A DNA stretch of 64,000 nucleotides from Doryteuthis pealeii (GCA_023376005.1 CM042157.1:55881287-55945286), one strand, 5' to 3'; positions 46,166 through 58,048 are shown, counted from the stretch's first letter. Numbers and translations are program-made. The notes: a model not told the origin generated them from the letters alone.

Positions 46166-46236
46166 GACTGGTTTATAATTATTTTAATATTGTAAATATA
46201 TATTTATAATATTGAAATAATAATCATAAACCAGTC
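46166..46236. repeat. Imperfect ~34-bp inverted repeat (hairpin)
   Basis: GACTGGTTTATAATTATTTT opens the left arm, and AATAATCATAAACCAGTC closes the right arm, with AATATTGTAAATAT matched by ATATTTATAATATT at the centre. Almost no loop. It follows the 17-bp hairpin by 15 nt. Confidence 0.9.
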
Positions 46237-48159
46237 AGGTTTTGATGAAAAGTAGATTGATATATATATATATATATAATCAAATCTTCTGTTCTTTATA
46301 TATTCATTATTGACTTATTTTCCTGAATTGGTGCAAAGCAAAATCTGTATGACCTCTACATAAGATGATATTTAAAATGTTTTATCTATATTACTACTAT
46401 GTATTATTATTATTATCATCATATATCTGAAATTCATTTCAATGTTCAATTTAATTTCCATTTAACATGCCTATTTTACAATGAGGGAAATACTATAAAA
46501 GTTTGATTGTGCTAAATTTATTCATATTGTTCATATCCTCTTTGTTATTGTTAATATTTATCATTAATCAATGTTGTTTTTATGTCACTAGCTTAGCCAC
46601 CTTTTCTTTAATTGTTCTTATCTAATCAAGTAAAAGAAGTACAAATTACAATCCTTATCATATTTTTTTAATAAATAAATAGATACAGGTAAAATCAAGA
46701 ACAGCTTAAAACTTTAAAATATCATGCTTACAGCCATATCGGGACTTTAAAATATCATAGAATAAACTAGTAAAGCTTAGTGAATGTTCATTGTAAATAG
46801 ATGAACAGATCCTTGTATTTGGACTTGGCTTGAAAAAACATTCTTTCTTAACTAGATAAGAAAGGAAAGGAATAATTTATCTAACAGGTAACTTATTTCA
46901 GAATATCTTTTTTGTTTTTTTTACTAGAAAATACAGCATTGGACAACCCGCACACCAAAAAAAGAACAGACAGTGAACAATTTTTTATTATTGCCACAAA
47001 TTCTAATAAAACTTCAGTGGTTTAGATGAACATAGGAATTGATTATTTTGACCTTTTTCAAACTCAGACAACTGCTTATTCACCATCAGCAAAGGACTAA
47101 TCACAAATTAAGATATCAAATAAAGGAAAATAAATTCTAAGAAATTTTCTATTTTTTGGTATTTCTGAGAATTTATGACTTTTTACTACAACTAAAAGGA
47201 ACTTTAGTGAAGAAAAATAATAATTTCTTATGTGTGTAGAGCTCATGAATGTACTAATTCATCATTCATTCATTTTCATTCAAATTTGTGGCAATTATAA
47301 TAATGATAAAGAATGGTTACATTTTTTCATTATCTGTTTTTTGTCCAATACTGTATAGATTTTTATTTTTAAATTTTGTGTTTTCTACAAAAAAATAATT
47401 ACATTGAAATTTAATAAAAAGGACCAAAATTTGTTTTATTCATTTTGATCAAATTTTTCTTCTATAATTTTACTATCTTTGAATGGTGTATATATATATG
47501 TATGTACACATATAAGGGTATATTTTAAAGCTGCAATCTAGATATCTCAAACAGATACTGTTTGAGATATTTAATGTGAAATTTAAAAATTCATCTATTA
47601 ATTTATGGCTATCTTATTTAGATAAAATAAAATGTAATTTTTAAATTTTATCCACAACGTGAAAAAAATAGTTATTTTTAAAATTTTTTTTATTTATGAT
47701 TATAGTAAGAGGTTGCACCATACGTGAGATACAAACTGTATGTAAATAGATTGGCCAAGTCCAAGTCCAATTAGTATGCCTACAATTTCCAGCTGCAAAA
47801 GGTCTCAATTTAGATCTCATCAGAAAGTTGCATGATACATGAGTATATATTGTATACAAGATATTAATATATACACACACACACATATATATTATGTATA
47901 ACTACTACTGTAGTCTGTTTTAAGTAAACTTCTTTGATGAATGATAATAGAATTCTGTTTTAAATGTGTACATTCACTTTGAAAATTTACACTTCAACTA
48001 AAAACAAAAAAATGGGAAAGTTTTCCTGTTTTTATTTAGAAAACTAATATCTACTTATGACCATATGTTGCCCTATTTTCTAGACCTTTGGACAAAATTG
48101 TCTTTTTTTTTTTAATGAAACAAGAGGTAGGAAAATGCTGTAAACACAATTCTTATAAC
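46237..48159. other. AT-rich sequence with a small hairpin
   Basis: ATATCTCAAACAG (47542-47554) and its exact reverse complement (47558-47570) form a 13-bp hairpin with a 3-nt loop. Nothing else recognised. Confidence 0.55.
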
Positions 48160-48229
48160 AATGGAAGATTCTGGCTCAGGGATATTTGGCACAAATAAAA
48201 CTGAATATTGCATGAATAGTCTCTGTCTG

Positions 48230-48420
48230 TCTCATATATGTATGGTAGTGTGTGTGTGTCATTTCATTGTATATGTATGTGTGTGTCTATTTTTTGGGTT
48301 CCTATATATACGTGTGTGTTCTATTTATATATATATATGTGTGTCTTTTTTTTTTGTTCCTCTGTGTGTGTCTGTAGGTGTGTTTTTTTTTTGTTCCTCT
48401 GTCTATGTGTGTTCTGTTCC

Positions 48421-48452
<32 letters not shown>

Positions 48453-48523
48453 TGTGTGTGTGTATGTATGTGTGTGAGTTCTGTTCTTTTGTGCATTTTT
48501 TGTTCTTGTGTATGTGTTCAATC

Positions 48524-48580
<57 letters not shown>
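48230..48580. repeat. TG/TA-rich cryptically simple region
   Basis: Alternating blocks of TATATG, TGTGTGTGT and the recurring word TTCTGTTCC / TTTGTTCCTCTG. A 178-codon frame over this region translates to Cys-Val/Tyr-Ile/Phe repeats and is a low-complexity artefact in all three frames. Confidence 0.9.
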
Positions 48581-48586
<6 letters not shown>

Positions 48587-49027
48587 TCTGTCCTAGTATC
48601 AGTGCTTGTGGCATTTATCTTTTTTTGTTCCTTTGTAGAGATTATTATTATTATTATCTCCTCCTCTCTGCTAATTGATGTGTTAATTAATAAATGATTA
48701 GTTAATGTCCCTACAGCTCTATGAAACTGTATTTTCCCTCACTGACTTTACTGAAAGTTGAATTAATACAATATAATTATCTTGCTACTATAAGAAAGAG
48801 AGAGCTCAAAGTTAATTTACCCAAATAAGGCTCAGTGTTGGAAAGATATAATTATTGCTTTTTTATGTCAATATAAATTTAGAAATATTGCACTATGTGT
48901 ATTACAGATGCAAAGGTGCTAAACAATTTTTCATACAGATAGAAAATAATATATAATTCTTTTAATGAAAAAAGAAACATCAAAAACAGCTCAATTCATA
49001 TTGAAATATTTAATTCAATAATCTACC
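48581..49027. other. AT-rich sequence, no recognised feature
   Basis: Nothing recognised. Confidence 0.4.
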
Positions 49028-49131
49028 ATATATACTCGTATATCACATGACTTTCTGAGACCTAAATTTTAGCTTGATACATGGTTGTTGTATGCAAGAT
49101 TTAAAGTTTGTGTGTGATACTTGAGTAAATC
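49028..49131. mobile_element. Probable small MITE
   Basis: The left end ATATACTCGTATATCACATG and right end GTGTGTGATACTTGAGTAAAT are imperfect inverted repeats. The element is about 104 bp with no coding potential. The superfamily is not assigned. Confidence 0.55.
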
Positions 49132-49154
49132 ATCTTGTGATAATATGTTGATGG

Positions 49155-49311
49155 GTTGTTTTGTTTTATGGCATATCAACCCTTTTTGGGTCATTTAATG
49201 CCAATATTAAGTCATTTTGATAAACAAAGGACCCAGGTTTTTCACAGTACCTACTGTTGCTTAAGTGGTCACCTGATGAAGTATTGAACAGGATCATTGC
49301 TGCTTAATTGT
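49155..49311 (-). repeat. Family D 5S rRNA-derived SINE, antisense
   Basis: Minus-strand order: AATTAAGCAGCAATGATCCT, GTTCAATACTTCATCAGGTG, ACCACTTAAGCAACAGTAGG (5S C-box side), TTATCAAAATGACTTAATAT and AAAAGGGTTGATATGCCATA with AAACAAAAC. The 5S 5' part is missing. The tail is the most typical of the three copies. Confidence 0.87.
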
Positions 49312-49799
49312 GATAATATAAGGACAATATAAATGTTATATAAATTCATTCAAAGATAAATGTCGTTCAAAGAGCTGTTTTTGTTTTCTCTTTCTGTAGC
49401 AAAGATATCAGTTTATTGGTATTAATCTACTGAAAACTATCTAGTGAATATCAAATTTTTATCTCTTGCTAAAAATGCCTATATAAATGTTATGCTTCAT
49501 TGACAACAATGGGGAAGTGGTATAAACTTTCTAATTTTAAAAAGAATTCGGTAAATGCAATTGGATCAGTGACCTGATTTCCTGTTGGAATTTTATTTAC
49601 TCATAAATGATACTAACAATAACTTGTATTTAGAATTTTTATTACTCATGCAAGATTTAGAGGTCTTAGTTGTTTATTTTAACTGACAGATTTTACAAAC
49701 TTACAGTTGAACAATGGACACCAAGTGATGTAGTAGCACACAATTGTAAAGTTTTAAGTATGTTAAATTAACTATTAATGATGATTTATCTACACACAG
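49312..49799. other. AT-rich sequence, no recognised feature
   Basis: Nothing recognised. Confidence 0.4.
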
Positions 49800-50070
49800 A
49801 TGGTTTCAAATATTCTTAACACCAATAATTTGCAAGCAATTATATAGTTGAAGAACTAATAGAAATAATCCTTAGTAAATAATTATTGCTTCAAGTGACT
49901 GTTTTATAAAAATAATTTGCACATGGTAATATGGTATCAAGTATTCCTATCAAATACAAATAATTCTTAAACATTTTTTTATCCATAGATGGGGCCCTAG
50001 CTGGTACTACCATTCTGAGTCAGAGTAGACTTGGGAGTAATGGCAATGAAAAAATATTCCACACTCCAAT
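49800..50070 (-). repeat. Family B middle fragment, antisense, expanded subtype
   Basis: Internal units with AATTATATAGTTGAAG and AAGTATTCCTATCAAATAC, then TATCCATAGATGGGGCCCTA, CATTCTGAGTCAGAGTAGAC and AATGGCAATGAAAAAATATT. Both ends of the family are missing. Confidence 0.75.
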
Positions 50071-51403
50071 GAGTAAGGAGTGTGTAAGAATTGGCCAAAG
50101 ATTTTAATATAATCTCTGTTGGATAAGAGATTTATATAAAATATAAAAGCAAAAATATTGATGATGGGTGTTTGGGAACAAGAAAAATGTTTACCTCAAG
50201 TTTGTAAAGCTGTTCTTCCTAAAAAAATCAAATATTTTATCAATACTCTAGAAGATATATATGTTTGTGCCAGAATGATAGTGACAGCCATTCCAGTAAT
50301 TATGATAATGAAAGATTATATCTTGGCAAATATTGCTCAAGATTTACATATTTATATATAGTTATTTTTTGTCATATTGCTAATATATACAACTTGGAAG
50401 ATCACATAAGTGTAAAAATTTATTCCATTTTGGTGTCTACATTTTATGTGTAAATCCAAGCAAAATGTGTTGAAATATTACTACCTCATTATTGGTTAAA
50501 TTGTTCTTGTAATGTTAACACTACTCAACGGTCTTTAAAACAATAGCAAAACCATTCTTTGATGTGTGAACACAGATTAAAAACTGAAGGAGCTGTTGAA
50601 TGTTTCAAGAATTCTGTCAAAATGATGGCAAGTACAAACCTTAAATTGGTTTCTCATTTGAATTAATTGTTCCTAATAAATGCTGTGTATAAATTCTATG
50701 TGAAGTATGAATTGCTTTTTGTGTTAAGATGAAGGTTTTAAACTACTTCAAGTGAAGAAGACCAAAACTTCAATGAGAATTGGTTCTACTAGTGTTTCCT
50801 GTCTTTTTGATTCATCTACTTCAACATCAAGTACTAAAATGTTTGCTCTTTGACTTTGTACTTCACTTAAACCAAAATTTATAAGTGACCCTTGATGATT
50901 CATTTTTGTCTAATCTTGAGTAAGGGGAAACATTTTTCTCAAATTAACTTTTTACTGCAGAATTTTGAGATTTTCTAATATTACAATTTTAAGAATAACA
51001 TTTTTCTTTCATAAAATTATGTATAGCTATTAGTCATCAACTATCACCCAAACTCCCAATATTAAGTACCTATATATTATTTTTACATATGTTGTTCTTT
51101 CATTTTCTTTTGATCCATTTTACTTTATATATACTTATCATATAATAAGATATCATGTTAAATTAGAAAGGCTAATGAAACTGAATAAGAATTCAGATAA
51201 AAATAGAACAAGCTTACTCCCGTCTTTCACATTTTCCTAATTTAACACCTTCTTGTTAATGGGAAACAATTAGTACTAAGCTATTTATTAAAATCATTTT
51301 TTATCAATATGCAAATTAGCCTTCCCATTCACACTGTGCTATTTCTTGTTGCTCAACAGTCTTAATGATGTCCTAACCTTGAATAGTAATGTAGTTTCAG
51401 TTA

Positions 51404-51450
<47 letters not shown>

Positions 51451-51725
51451 CAAATATTTTTAAAACAATTTTTTTAAATCCGAAAAGTGTTCAAATACTG
51501 GCCTGTAGACTTGCATGCTTCATCTGAAGATTATATTTATCATTTTAAATACATGAAACTTATAGTCATGAAATGGTAAGAAAACATTCATTTTAGGTTA
51601 TATATTTATGTCTGGTCTGATAGGTAAGAAGCTGACAGTCACCAAGCACTAACTCTGTGTTTGTTCTATTGAAACTTAGACCTACATATCCTCTCCCACC
51701 AACATTTCTTTATAAATGCCACAAA

Positions 51726-51760
<35 letters not shown>

Positions 51761-52084
51761 CTATACCTATGCTACTGTAGGAAACAGCTGTACTGTCATC
51801 AAATCTATCATTAGACGATGACTTTGGGATCAGGTATAGTTTTAAGTTATAGTATCATTGCCACTATCTCAGAGTGTCTCACAATTTCTTTATGATACCC
51901 CCAATTTTGGAGGGTTTTCAATCACAGTGTTGGAATGCTAGTTAGATGTTTTTATAAGTTTTTTTTTGTTTATATCCTATTTTGTTATAGAAATAAATAA
52001 ATGCATCTGTTTGATAAAAGAAATGATCAAACGAAAAGATGGCAATTACCATTTGCAAAATGGTAATTGCCAGTTTTGCTCTAT
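50071..52084. other. AT-rich sequence, TA tracts, one perfect hairpin
   Basis: TA tracts at about 51408-51447 and 51731-51757. Repeat J at 51618-51700 (AGCTGACAGTCACCAAGCAC) matches 31485-31570. A 15-bp perfect hairpin lies at 52040-52072 (separate entry). Frames such as 50158-50361 have no domain. Confidence 0.5.
52040..52072. repeat. Perfect 15-bp hairpin with 3-nt loop
   Basis: TGGCAATTACCATTT at 52040-52054, GCA loop, then its exact reverse complement at 52058-52072. It lies 13 nt upstream of an antisense family A SINE. Confidence 0.93.
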
Positions 52085-52375
52085 GTATGTATTTACAAAT
52101 CCCTTTGCACAAACAGAGTGTGACACAAGATCATTTTTTAAGAAGAGTTTAACAAGTTTGAATTTAGTTTCTCTTCTAGATTGGTTACCATACCAAGGTT
52201 AAAGAGCACAGTCTGCCCTATTATTTACTCATAGCTGGAGGGAGAATAGTTGGATATCTACCTTTCCCAATGGTATTAGCACTATGTGAAATGCAAACAG
52301 CTTCATCCAGAATTTAAACTAAGATTGCCATGTCCATTTCTTACAACAATGACCATTGCACCACAACATAATTTC
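52085..52375 (-). repeat. Family A SINE, antisense, full length
   Basis: CAGAGTGTGACACAAGATCA (tail), TTCTAGATTGGTTACCATAC, ATTATTTACTCATAGCTGGA, CTACCTTTCCCAATGGTATT, CAGAATTTAAACTAAGATTG and CAATGACCATTGCACCACA. Confidence 0.86.
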
Positions 52376-52701
52376 AATATTGTTATTTCATACATTGTTT
52401 TATTAAAACCTGTTTTTCATTTCTTTGATAGACATTTCAGTTTGTTTATGCCTTTTAACCTCCATTCCATGACTTTTAACTGGATAAATCTTTGATCCTT
52501 CAATAATCTCCCAATCTGGTATTACCAATAAAATTCTGCTAGAGGCAACCAATACAAAAAAGTAATCCAGACAGGGGTATTAAATACAAAAATGATATCA
52601 AAGTTTTCTAATTTCATTTATGATTCCACCATGTCTATATTATTTTTGAAAATTTTGCTCACAATTTGTTTTCTTACTGTTTATTACCAATATTTACTGT
52701 T
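52376..52701. other. AT-rich sequence, no recognised feature
   Basis: Nothing recognised. Confidence 0.4.
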
Positions 52702-52843
52702 GATGGAGCACCACATCTACCATCAGCTCTTCACTTTACCACACAGATCCTTGTGCTACTCATACGCTGAGTTGGCAAGGGCTGGTATCGAACCCGTAAC
52801 CTTGTTCCTAGTTGGATGCTCTACCGACTGAGCTAAACCGGCC
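52702..52843 (-). repeat. Family F tRNA-Lys-like SINE, well-preserved head
   Basis: Minus-strand reading starts GCCGGTTTAGCTCAGTCGGT then AGAGCATCCAACTAGG (A box intact) and ACGGGTTCGATACCAGCCC (B box intact), followed by AACTCAGCGTATGAGTAGCA and AGAGCTGATGGTAGATGTGG. The copy stops at GTGCTCCATC, before the 3' half seen at 28032-28203, so it is 3'-truncated. The anticodon stem does not pair, so it is not a functional tRNA. Confidence 0.88.
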
Positions 52844-52845
52844 TC

Positions 52846-52854
52846 ATGTATGTA

Positions 52855-52919
<65 letters not shown>
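52846..52919. repeat. (GTAT)/(TG)-(TA)n compound microsatellite
   Basis: GTATGTATGTGTGTGTG followed by a TA run of about 55 nt, abutting the 5' end of the SINE at 52843. Confidence 0.95.
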
Positions 52920-52923
<4 letters not shown>

Positions 52924-53995
52924 CATTTATTTTCAACAGCAACTTTTGTGAAATTCTACATATTATATAATGCATATGTAAATCTAGGTAATTACATCTG
53001 TATATTCATTCTGGGTAGCTCTGTATCCACAACTATATTAACTGCTTCTTTATTATAGACAAAACAATATTCAAGAATGAAACAGTATAGGAATTATTTC
53101 AGCCAATAGAAGAAAAATGACACAGATGTCATTGACTTATGATAGGTTGATCTTTTCAAATGCTGAACGTGTCAGACAGTAAAAAGAATCAATTGAAATA
53201 TCTAATAAACCTGAGAAATTCAAACTTGAACAATATCTTGATAACAAAGAACCTTTTAGCTGAACAAATTTTAAATTTTGTCATTAATTTAAAACAAAAA
53301 GTAAATTTGTATCAGTCACTGAACTCTTTAAATTTTACAGCTGTGAACACATACATCTAATATAATATCAACAAAACATTGTATTGAGGTTTTCAGTGAT
53401 TGGCTGGTATAAAAACACACCCAGACAAGCTAATTTTATTTGGCCAACAAATTGTGTTTTCTATTTATTGTTCTTTTGGATTTTTACGCTTGTACTAAAT
53501 ATATTTGCTTATGGTCTCTCATTTCTCTGTGTTAAAATGTTTTTTCTCACCATAATCACTAATATTTGTTTAAAGTTTCCATCAAGGGAACAAAATTATA
53601 AAAGGCTAAAAATAAGGTTTATATTTATTTTGATGATTGCTTCACTGATGTAGGAATAAATAGTTAAATTTTAAAACATTTATCTCTGTATAATTTTGAT
53701 TTTTTTTTTTTTTTACTGTTGTCTGCATCTTTATTGTGGTATGTAAAAACAATGTTTCGGCTGCTGTATCCTCTGGCCTTCCTCAGGTGTCTATCCAAGC
53801 ATAGCAATGATCCAACCTGGGAAATCATTTTGAATACATAATCATTTTACCATAATAAAGATGAGGATAACAGTCTGAAAAATCAAAATTATACACATCA
53901 AGCCCCTTCTAAAAAATTCAGACATAATTCATCTTCGTTGTCATAATTCACTAATGTTTATGTTAATATTCTTTTTATATATTGGTTTGGTTTAT
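52920..53995. other. AT-rich sequence with a recurrent motif
   Basis: At 53748-53800 lies TTTCGGCTGCTGTATCCTCT and GGCCTTCCTCAGGTGTCT (cf. 22895, 59365, 62060). No gene recognised; the frame at 53384-53653 has hydrophobic AT-driven composition and no context. Confidence 0.45.
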
Positions 53996-54035
53996 TTGTT
54001 TAATGGCATATCAACACCTTTATGGGTTATTCTTT
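53980..54035 (-). repeat. Isolated B/D/E-type 3' tail, antisense
   Basis: GGTTTGGTTTATTTGTTTAA, TGGCATATCAACACCTTTAT and GGGTTATTCTTT. No head is attached. Confidence 0.7.
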
Positions 54036-54755
54036 TATTTGTAAATGTCAACATTGAAATGGTGTTCATGTCATTGAAATTTGGTTTCTAATAATTATCT
54101 CCCACTCCAACTATTATGGATGTTCCTCCTCCTCCTCTTAGGTAATAATAAAGATAAAAATAAAGAAAAGATAACTCTTGTACATGCGTGTTGTTTCAAC
54201 ATATTTATATTGTAAACAGAACCCCACTTCTATTTATAATACAATACAAAATTATAATGAATAATATATTGTCTTTAGCTACTAAGGTATCAAATAATCA
54301 TATTTATAAAAACATTTATGCATATTCATCTCATGATATTTTCTTTAAATATCCTTATCAATCTATTTCCAACAAGAGATAAGTATTTCTTTTTGTTTAA
54401 GTTTAGTTTATATCTTTCATTTGCAAATATTAAAATAAAGCAACAGTTGATTTCATCTTTGTGGCCAAGAAATGAGGGAAAAATTTGAATTGAAATACTG
54501 TTTTGTCTTATTCTTTTTTTAAGATTAACCTTTGGTCACCTTTTGAAAAGCTATTTGGCATGAAAATATGTCATAAATATATGGTTAAATGGCTATTTTG
54601 CAGCCAATTTATAGAGATACCTGTTCAAACAGCTGGTAGTAAAAGGAAAAAAGAAAAAAAAAAACTACTTTTCTCTCTCTCTCTCTCTCTCTCTCATACA
54701 TATATATATATATATATATCATGTGAATTGTAGGATGTATATGTGGAATAGCATG
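54036..54755. other. AT-rich sequence with (TC)n-(TA)n
   Basis: TC at about 54671-54694 followed by TA at 54698-54719. Nothing else recognised. Confidence 0.5.
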
Positions 54756-54759
54756 CATG

Positions 54760-55045
54760 TATTTATTCAACCCCTCTGCCAAGAGCAGGGTGTGACACAT
54801 GGTCAATTTTTAAGCTGTGTAATTCTGGTTTGAATCTCTTTTTCATTTCTTAGACTGGTTGCCTAACCAAGGCTAAATAATTCAATGTTCTCTGTTCCCA
54901 TGGCTGAGGGGAGAACAGTTGGATTCATGCCTTCCACAAGGGCATAAGCACAAAATGAAATGCAAACAATTTCATCTAGGATTCAGACAATGGCTTGTCA
55001 AGTCTATTTCCTAAGGTGATCACCGTTATGCCACATGCTTCCAAA
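54760..55045 (-). repeat. Family A SINE, antisense
   Basis: AGCAGGGTGTGACACATGGT, CTTAGACTGGTTGCCTAACC, a divergent middle, CATGCCTTCCACAAGGGCAT, AGGATTCAGACAATGGCTTG and GATCACCGTTATGCCACATG. Older than its neighbours by eye. Confidence 0.8.
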
Positions 55046-55196
55046 ATGAGGAATAGCTTGTATGTTTCATGATCTTAAGTCATTCTTTTCTTGGTATAAT
55101 TCTGACCATTAAAACATTGGGAATTATCCTAAAATTCCTTAAATCAAAATCCCTTCTAAAATAGTGACTTCAACAAAATATGCTGTTGAAAATAGG

Positions 55197-55727
55197 AGCC
55201 TTAGAATACGATGACTGTATCCCCCACAAAAGGGGTATCCTGGGTATGATACTAAACTACACTGGATAATAAGGCTTCAGTTCTGGAGATCAGGAAGTGT
55301 GGAGTACCCTTTCATTATCATTACTTTCAGGTCCACTCTGACCTAGAGTGGTAGTACCTATTAGGGTCTCATCTATCGGTTAAAAGATCTGTTTAAAAAT
55401 GATTCATATTTGATAGAAATACTTGATGCCATGTAATTGTGTGCAAAAAATCATCAAATAGAAATAGTTATTTAAAATCATAAATTGTGTATAAATTATT
55501 AGTATTAAATAGAAATATTTGAAACCATACAACAGTGTACCAATTTATAATAGATAGCAATACTTTGTATGATATAACTGAGTGAAAACAAATAATTATA
55601 GATAAATAAGTCCAATGAAACATTGGAAATACAGTTATGATTATAATCAAACATTTATAAAGTAATTAAATTTTTGCATTAAATAACAAGGAATTGATAT
55701 TCCATTAGACAAATAAACCAAACCAGG
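55197..55727 (+). repeat. Family B repeat, expanded, with D/E-type terminal repeats
   Basis: Head GCCTTAGAATACGATGACTG, GGGTATCCTGGGTATGATAC, GGTCCACTCTGACCTAGAGT, internal expanded units at 55390-55600. It ends GGAATTGATATTCCATTAGA with AATAAACCAAACC instead of the ATCA repeats usual for family B. Confidence 0.82.
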
Positions 55728-56324
55728 ATATTGAGAATGGTTAATGAAGATTTAATAAAAGATCCATCAATTTGCAAAAGTATCAAAACTAATTCTCAGA
55801 TCTTACTTCTTGCTCTCCATATAATAAAGAAATGTCATCCTTACTCTCCTAAACATCTTTTCACTTCACTAAAAATACTTCAATCTCTCACCTTTTAATT
55901 GTTCCAAGAATTCTGTCTACACTGCACGTCTATAATCCATTGTGTGTGTGTGTGTAAATAGAGGACGGTTTTATATGCATTAAAGTTATCACTTTTTATA
56001 TTTTCTTTACAAAAATATTATCATAAAAAGAAACAATGATTAACACTGGATTTTTTTGTGTGTAATATTGGATTCTTAAAATTCATTGTCTTTATAAAAC
56101 ATGAGTAAAATGTCAATAATTCAACAAAAAGTCATGACAAAAAATCATGACAAATTTTTAGAAGTGCTTTTGTGTTAAATGTCATAAAAATCCTAGTAAA
56201 TTTCACCTGTTACAGAAGTACAGACAAAACCAATTGAAACAATTGCAGTAGCCACTATTACTATTGTTATTTTATCCTTTGCAAAATTTTCTTCATTATC
56301 ATTTTATCATTTTCATTCTATACT
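55728..56324. other. AT-rich sequence, no recognised feature
   Basis: Nothing recognised. Confidence 0.4.
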
Positions 56325-56700
56325 AGTTTTTCACACCAGTTTTAACTAAAGTGACAGCCAGTCTCTTCAGGTTTTTATAACTCATCTCTGTAATCTAGCT
56401 GATTTTAACAGTGCTATGGTCTGGATGATTTCACTCCTTCCTCTGATCTTCAGTTCAACCCAGTCTCTTTTTTAGGTCATTATAATAACTATAATTGGTA
56501 TCACCTTCATATTCCACTGCCTTTTCAGTTCTCTGGCAAGATCAAAGTATTTGTCTATCTTTTTGATTTCTTTCAATTTTACTCTGTAGTCTGCTGGAAC
56601 AACCAAAACCCACTCAATGACAAGTTCTTCTTTTTCTTGTTAATTAACACTAGTTCTGGCCCTCTGGCCAGGATTGGGTTTCTATCTCAAAATCTCAGAG
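56325..56700 (-). pseudogene. LINE ORF2 3' fragment (family L2)
   Basis: Minus-strand pieces RDFEIETQSWPEGQN, VGFGCSSRLQSKI / VDYRVKLKEIKKIDKY across a frameshift, FDLARELKRQWNMKVIPI, KKRLG, and the 3' UTR end AGACTGGCTGTCACTTTAGT then AAAACTGGTGTGAAAAAC. Same order as 23865-24480. Frame-disrupted. Confidence 0.75.
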
Positions 56701-57609
56701 ATTATTATTTCCTTTTTTATTTCTTTTTTTTTTATAACAACCTTGCAAGAAAACAGTATTAATAATGGAAGAATAAAATTGTTAATATCAGCAATGATAC
56801 TACAACTAATAATATTAATTAGTATTATCATTGTATTCTTCATAAGCCTTAGTATCTTGCTATCTGATAAAGGAAATGATGACTAACTGAATCTTTCTTG
56901 GATTAATAATTTAGTAGAACTGAGTAGCACAAATGGTTTGCTGCAAAGAGCTAATTATTTTTTTTTTAAGAATTTAATCACCAATGTCATTAATACAAGA
57001 AAATGTTTGTATCTTATAAACATTTTACAGCCTTATCAAATCTTTTTTAATACTTCATTAATTTCTTTTTTGTATCTTTTTCAAATAATCTCCCCCCCCC
57101 CTCTCCAGGTTTTTGTGTAGTTGCTCCACAGGGTTTGATTAAAAAAGGGGGGGGGCAGGAGTTGGTCTGAACTTAAAATATTAACTCCTATCCCAGTTTT
57201 GATAATATAGGGCTGCTGATCAATATTATGCACCAGATGTATTCTGAATTTGTCATAAGTGCACTGACTATGACACTAGTAGCATGAATTAACACCCTGT
57301 GTCACCATGTCATAAGAACATCATGCTAACCTCTTTCAAGCAGGCTCTCTTAACTCTTATACCAAATGCACACTTTTCTTCATCCTCTCAACTGGTGCAG
57401 TTGCTGTTGTTGGCTTACTTTACTTGTCACAGTTTTATTGCATCTTCAGAGTTTTATTACCAGACACTGATTATTTTATATGTGAGTTTTACATTTGTTT
57501 ATTTCTTGCCAAAAACAAAAACAAAACACACTTTCTGCTCTGATTTCCCTATCAATAAGTACTTTTATTTTATTACAGTTATTTCTTGTCAGCAAGGTCA
57601 CCATGTCTA
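56701..57609. other. AT-rich sequence, C and G runs
   Basis: A C run near 57091-57100 and a G run near 57147-57155 lie ~50 nt apart and could pair. Short frames (56674-56886, 57299-57610) lack domains or splice context. Confidence 0.4.
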
Positions 57610-57739
57610 GTAAATTCATTGTATAGTAAATTTATCACAGGCAAATTATTTGTTGTTGAATTTAGTCATTGCTTGTAAGAATTTAATAAAATGAGCTAAA
57701 GGTAATCCTCAATTATAAGAGCAATTAATTTGATGCGAT

Positions 57740-58048
57740 GCTTTTACCAATGATAAATTTCATTTTGCCATGATGAATTTACCAATGATAAATTTACTAT
57801 ACAATGAATTTACCAATGATAATTTACCATGAATTTTACCAATGATAAATTTACCAAATGAATTTACCAATGATAAATTTACCATGAAATGAATTTACCA
57901 ATGATAAATTTACCATGAAATGAATTTACCCAATGATAGATTTACTATGCAATGAATTTACCAATGATAAATTTACCATGAATGAATTTACCAATGATGA
58001 TGCAATGAATTTACCAATGAAATTTACCATGCAATGAATTTACTGACA
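57740..58048. repeat. ~30-bp-class minisatellite, about ten units
   Basis: Units vary around AATGAATTTACCAATGATAA plus ATTTACCATG. Length ranges roughly 24-37 nt through small deletions. A unit in reverse orientation lies upstream at 57610-57637. Confidence 0.93.

Noticed and set aside
48161..48697. 178-codon open frame on the plus strand
   Set aside because: It is translated simple sequence (TG/TA/TTTGTTCC repeats); the other frames are equally open, and the residues are Cys-Val, Tyr-Ile and Phe runs.
52773..52842. Functional tRNA-Lys gene on the minus strand
   Set aside because: A and B boxes are good, but the anticodon stem does not pair and the sequence runs directly into a SINE body shared with 11742 and 28032.
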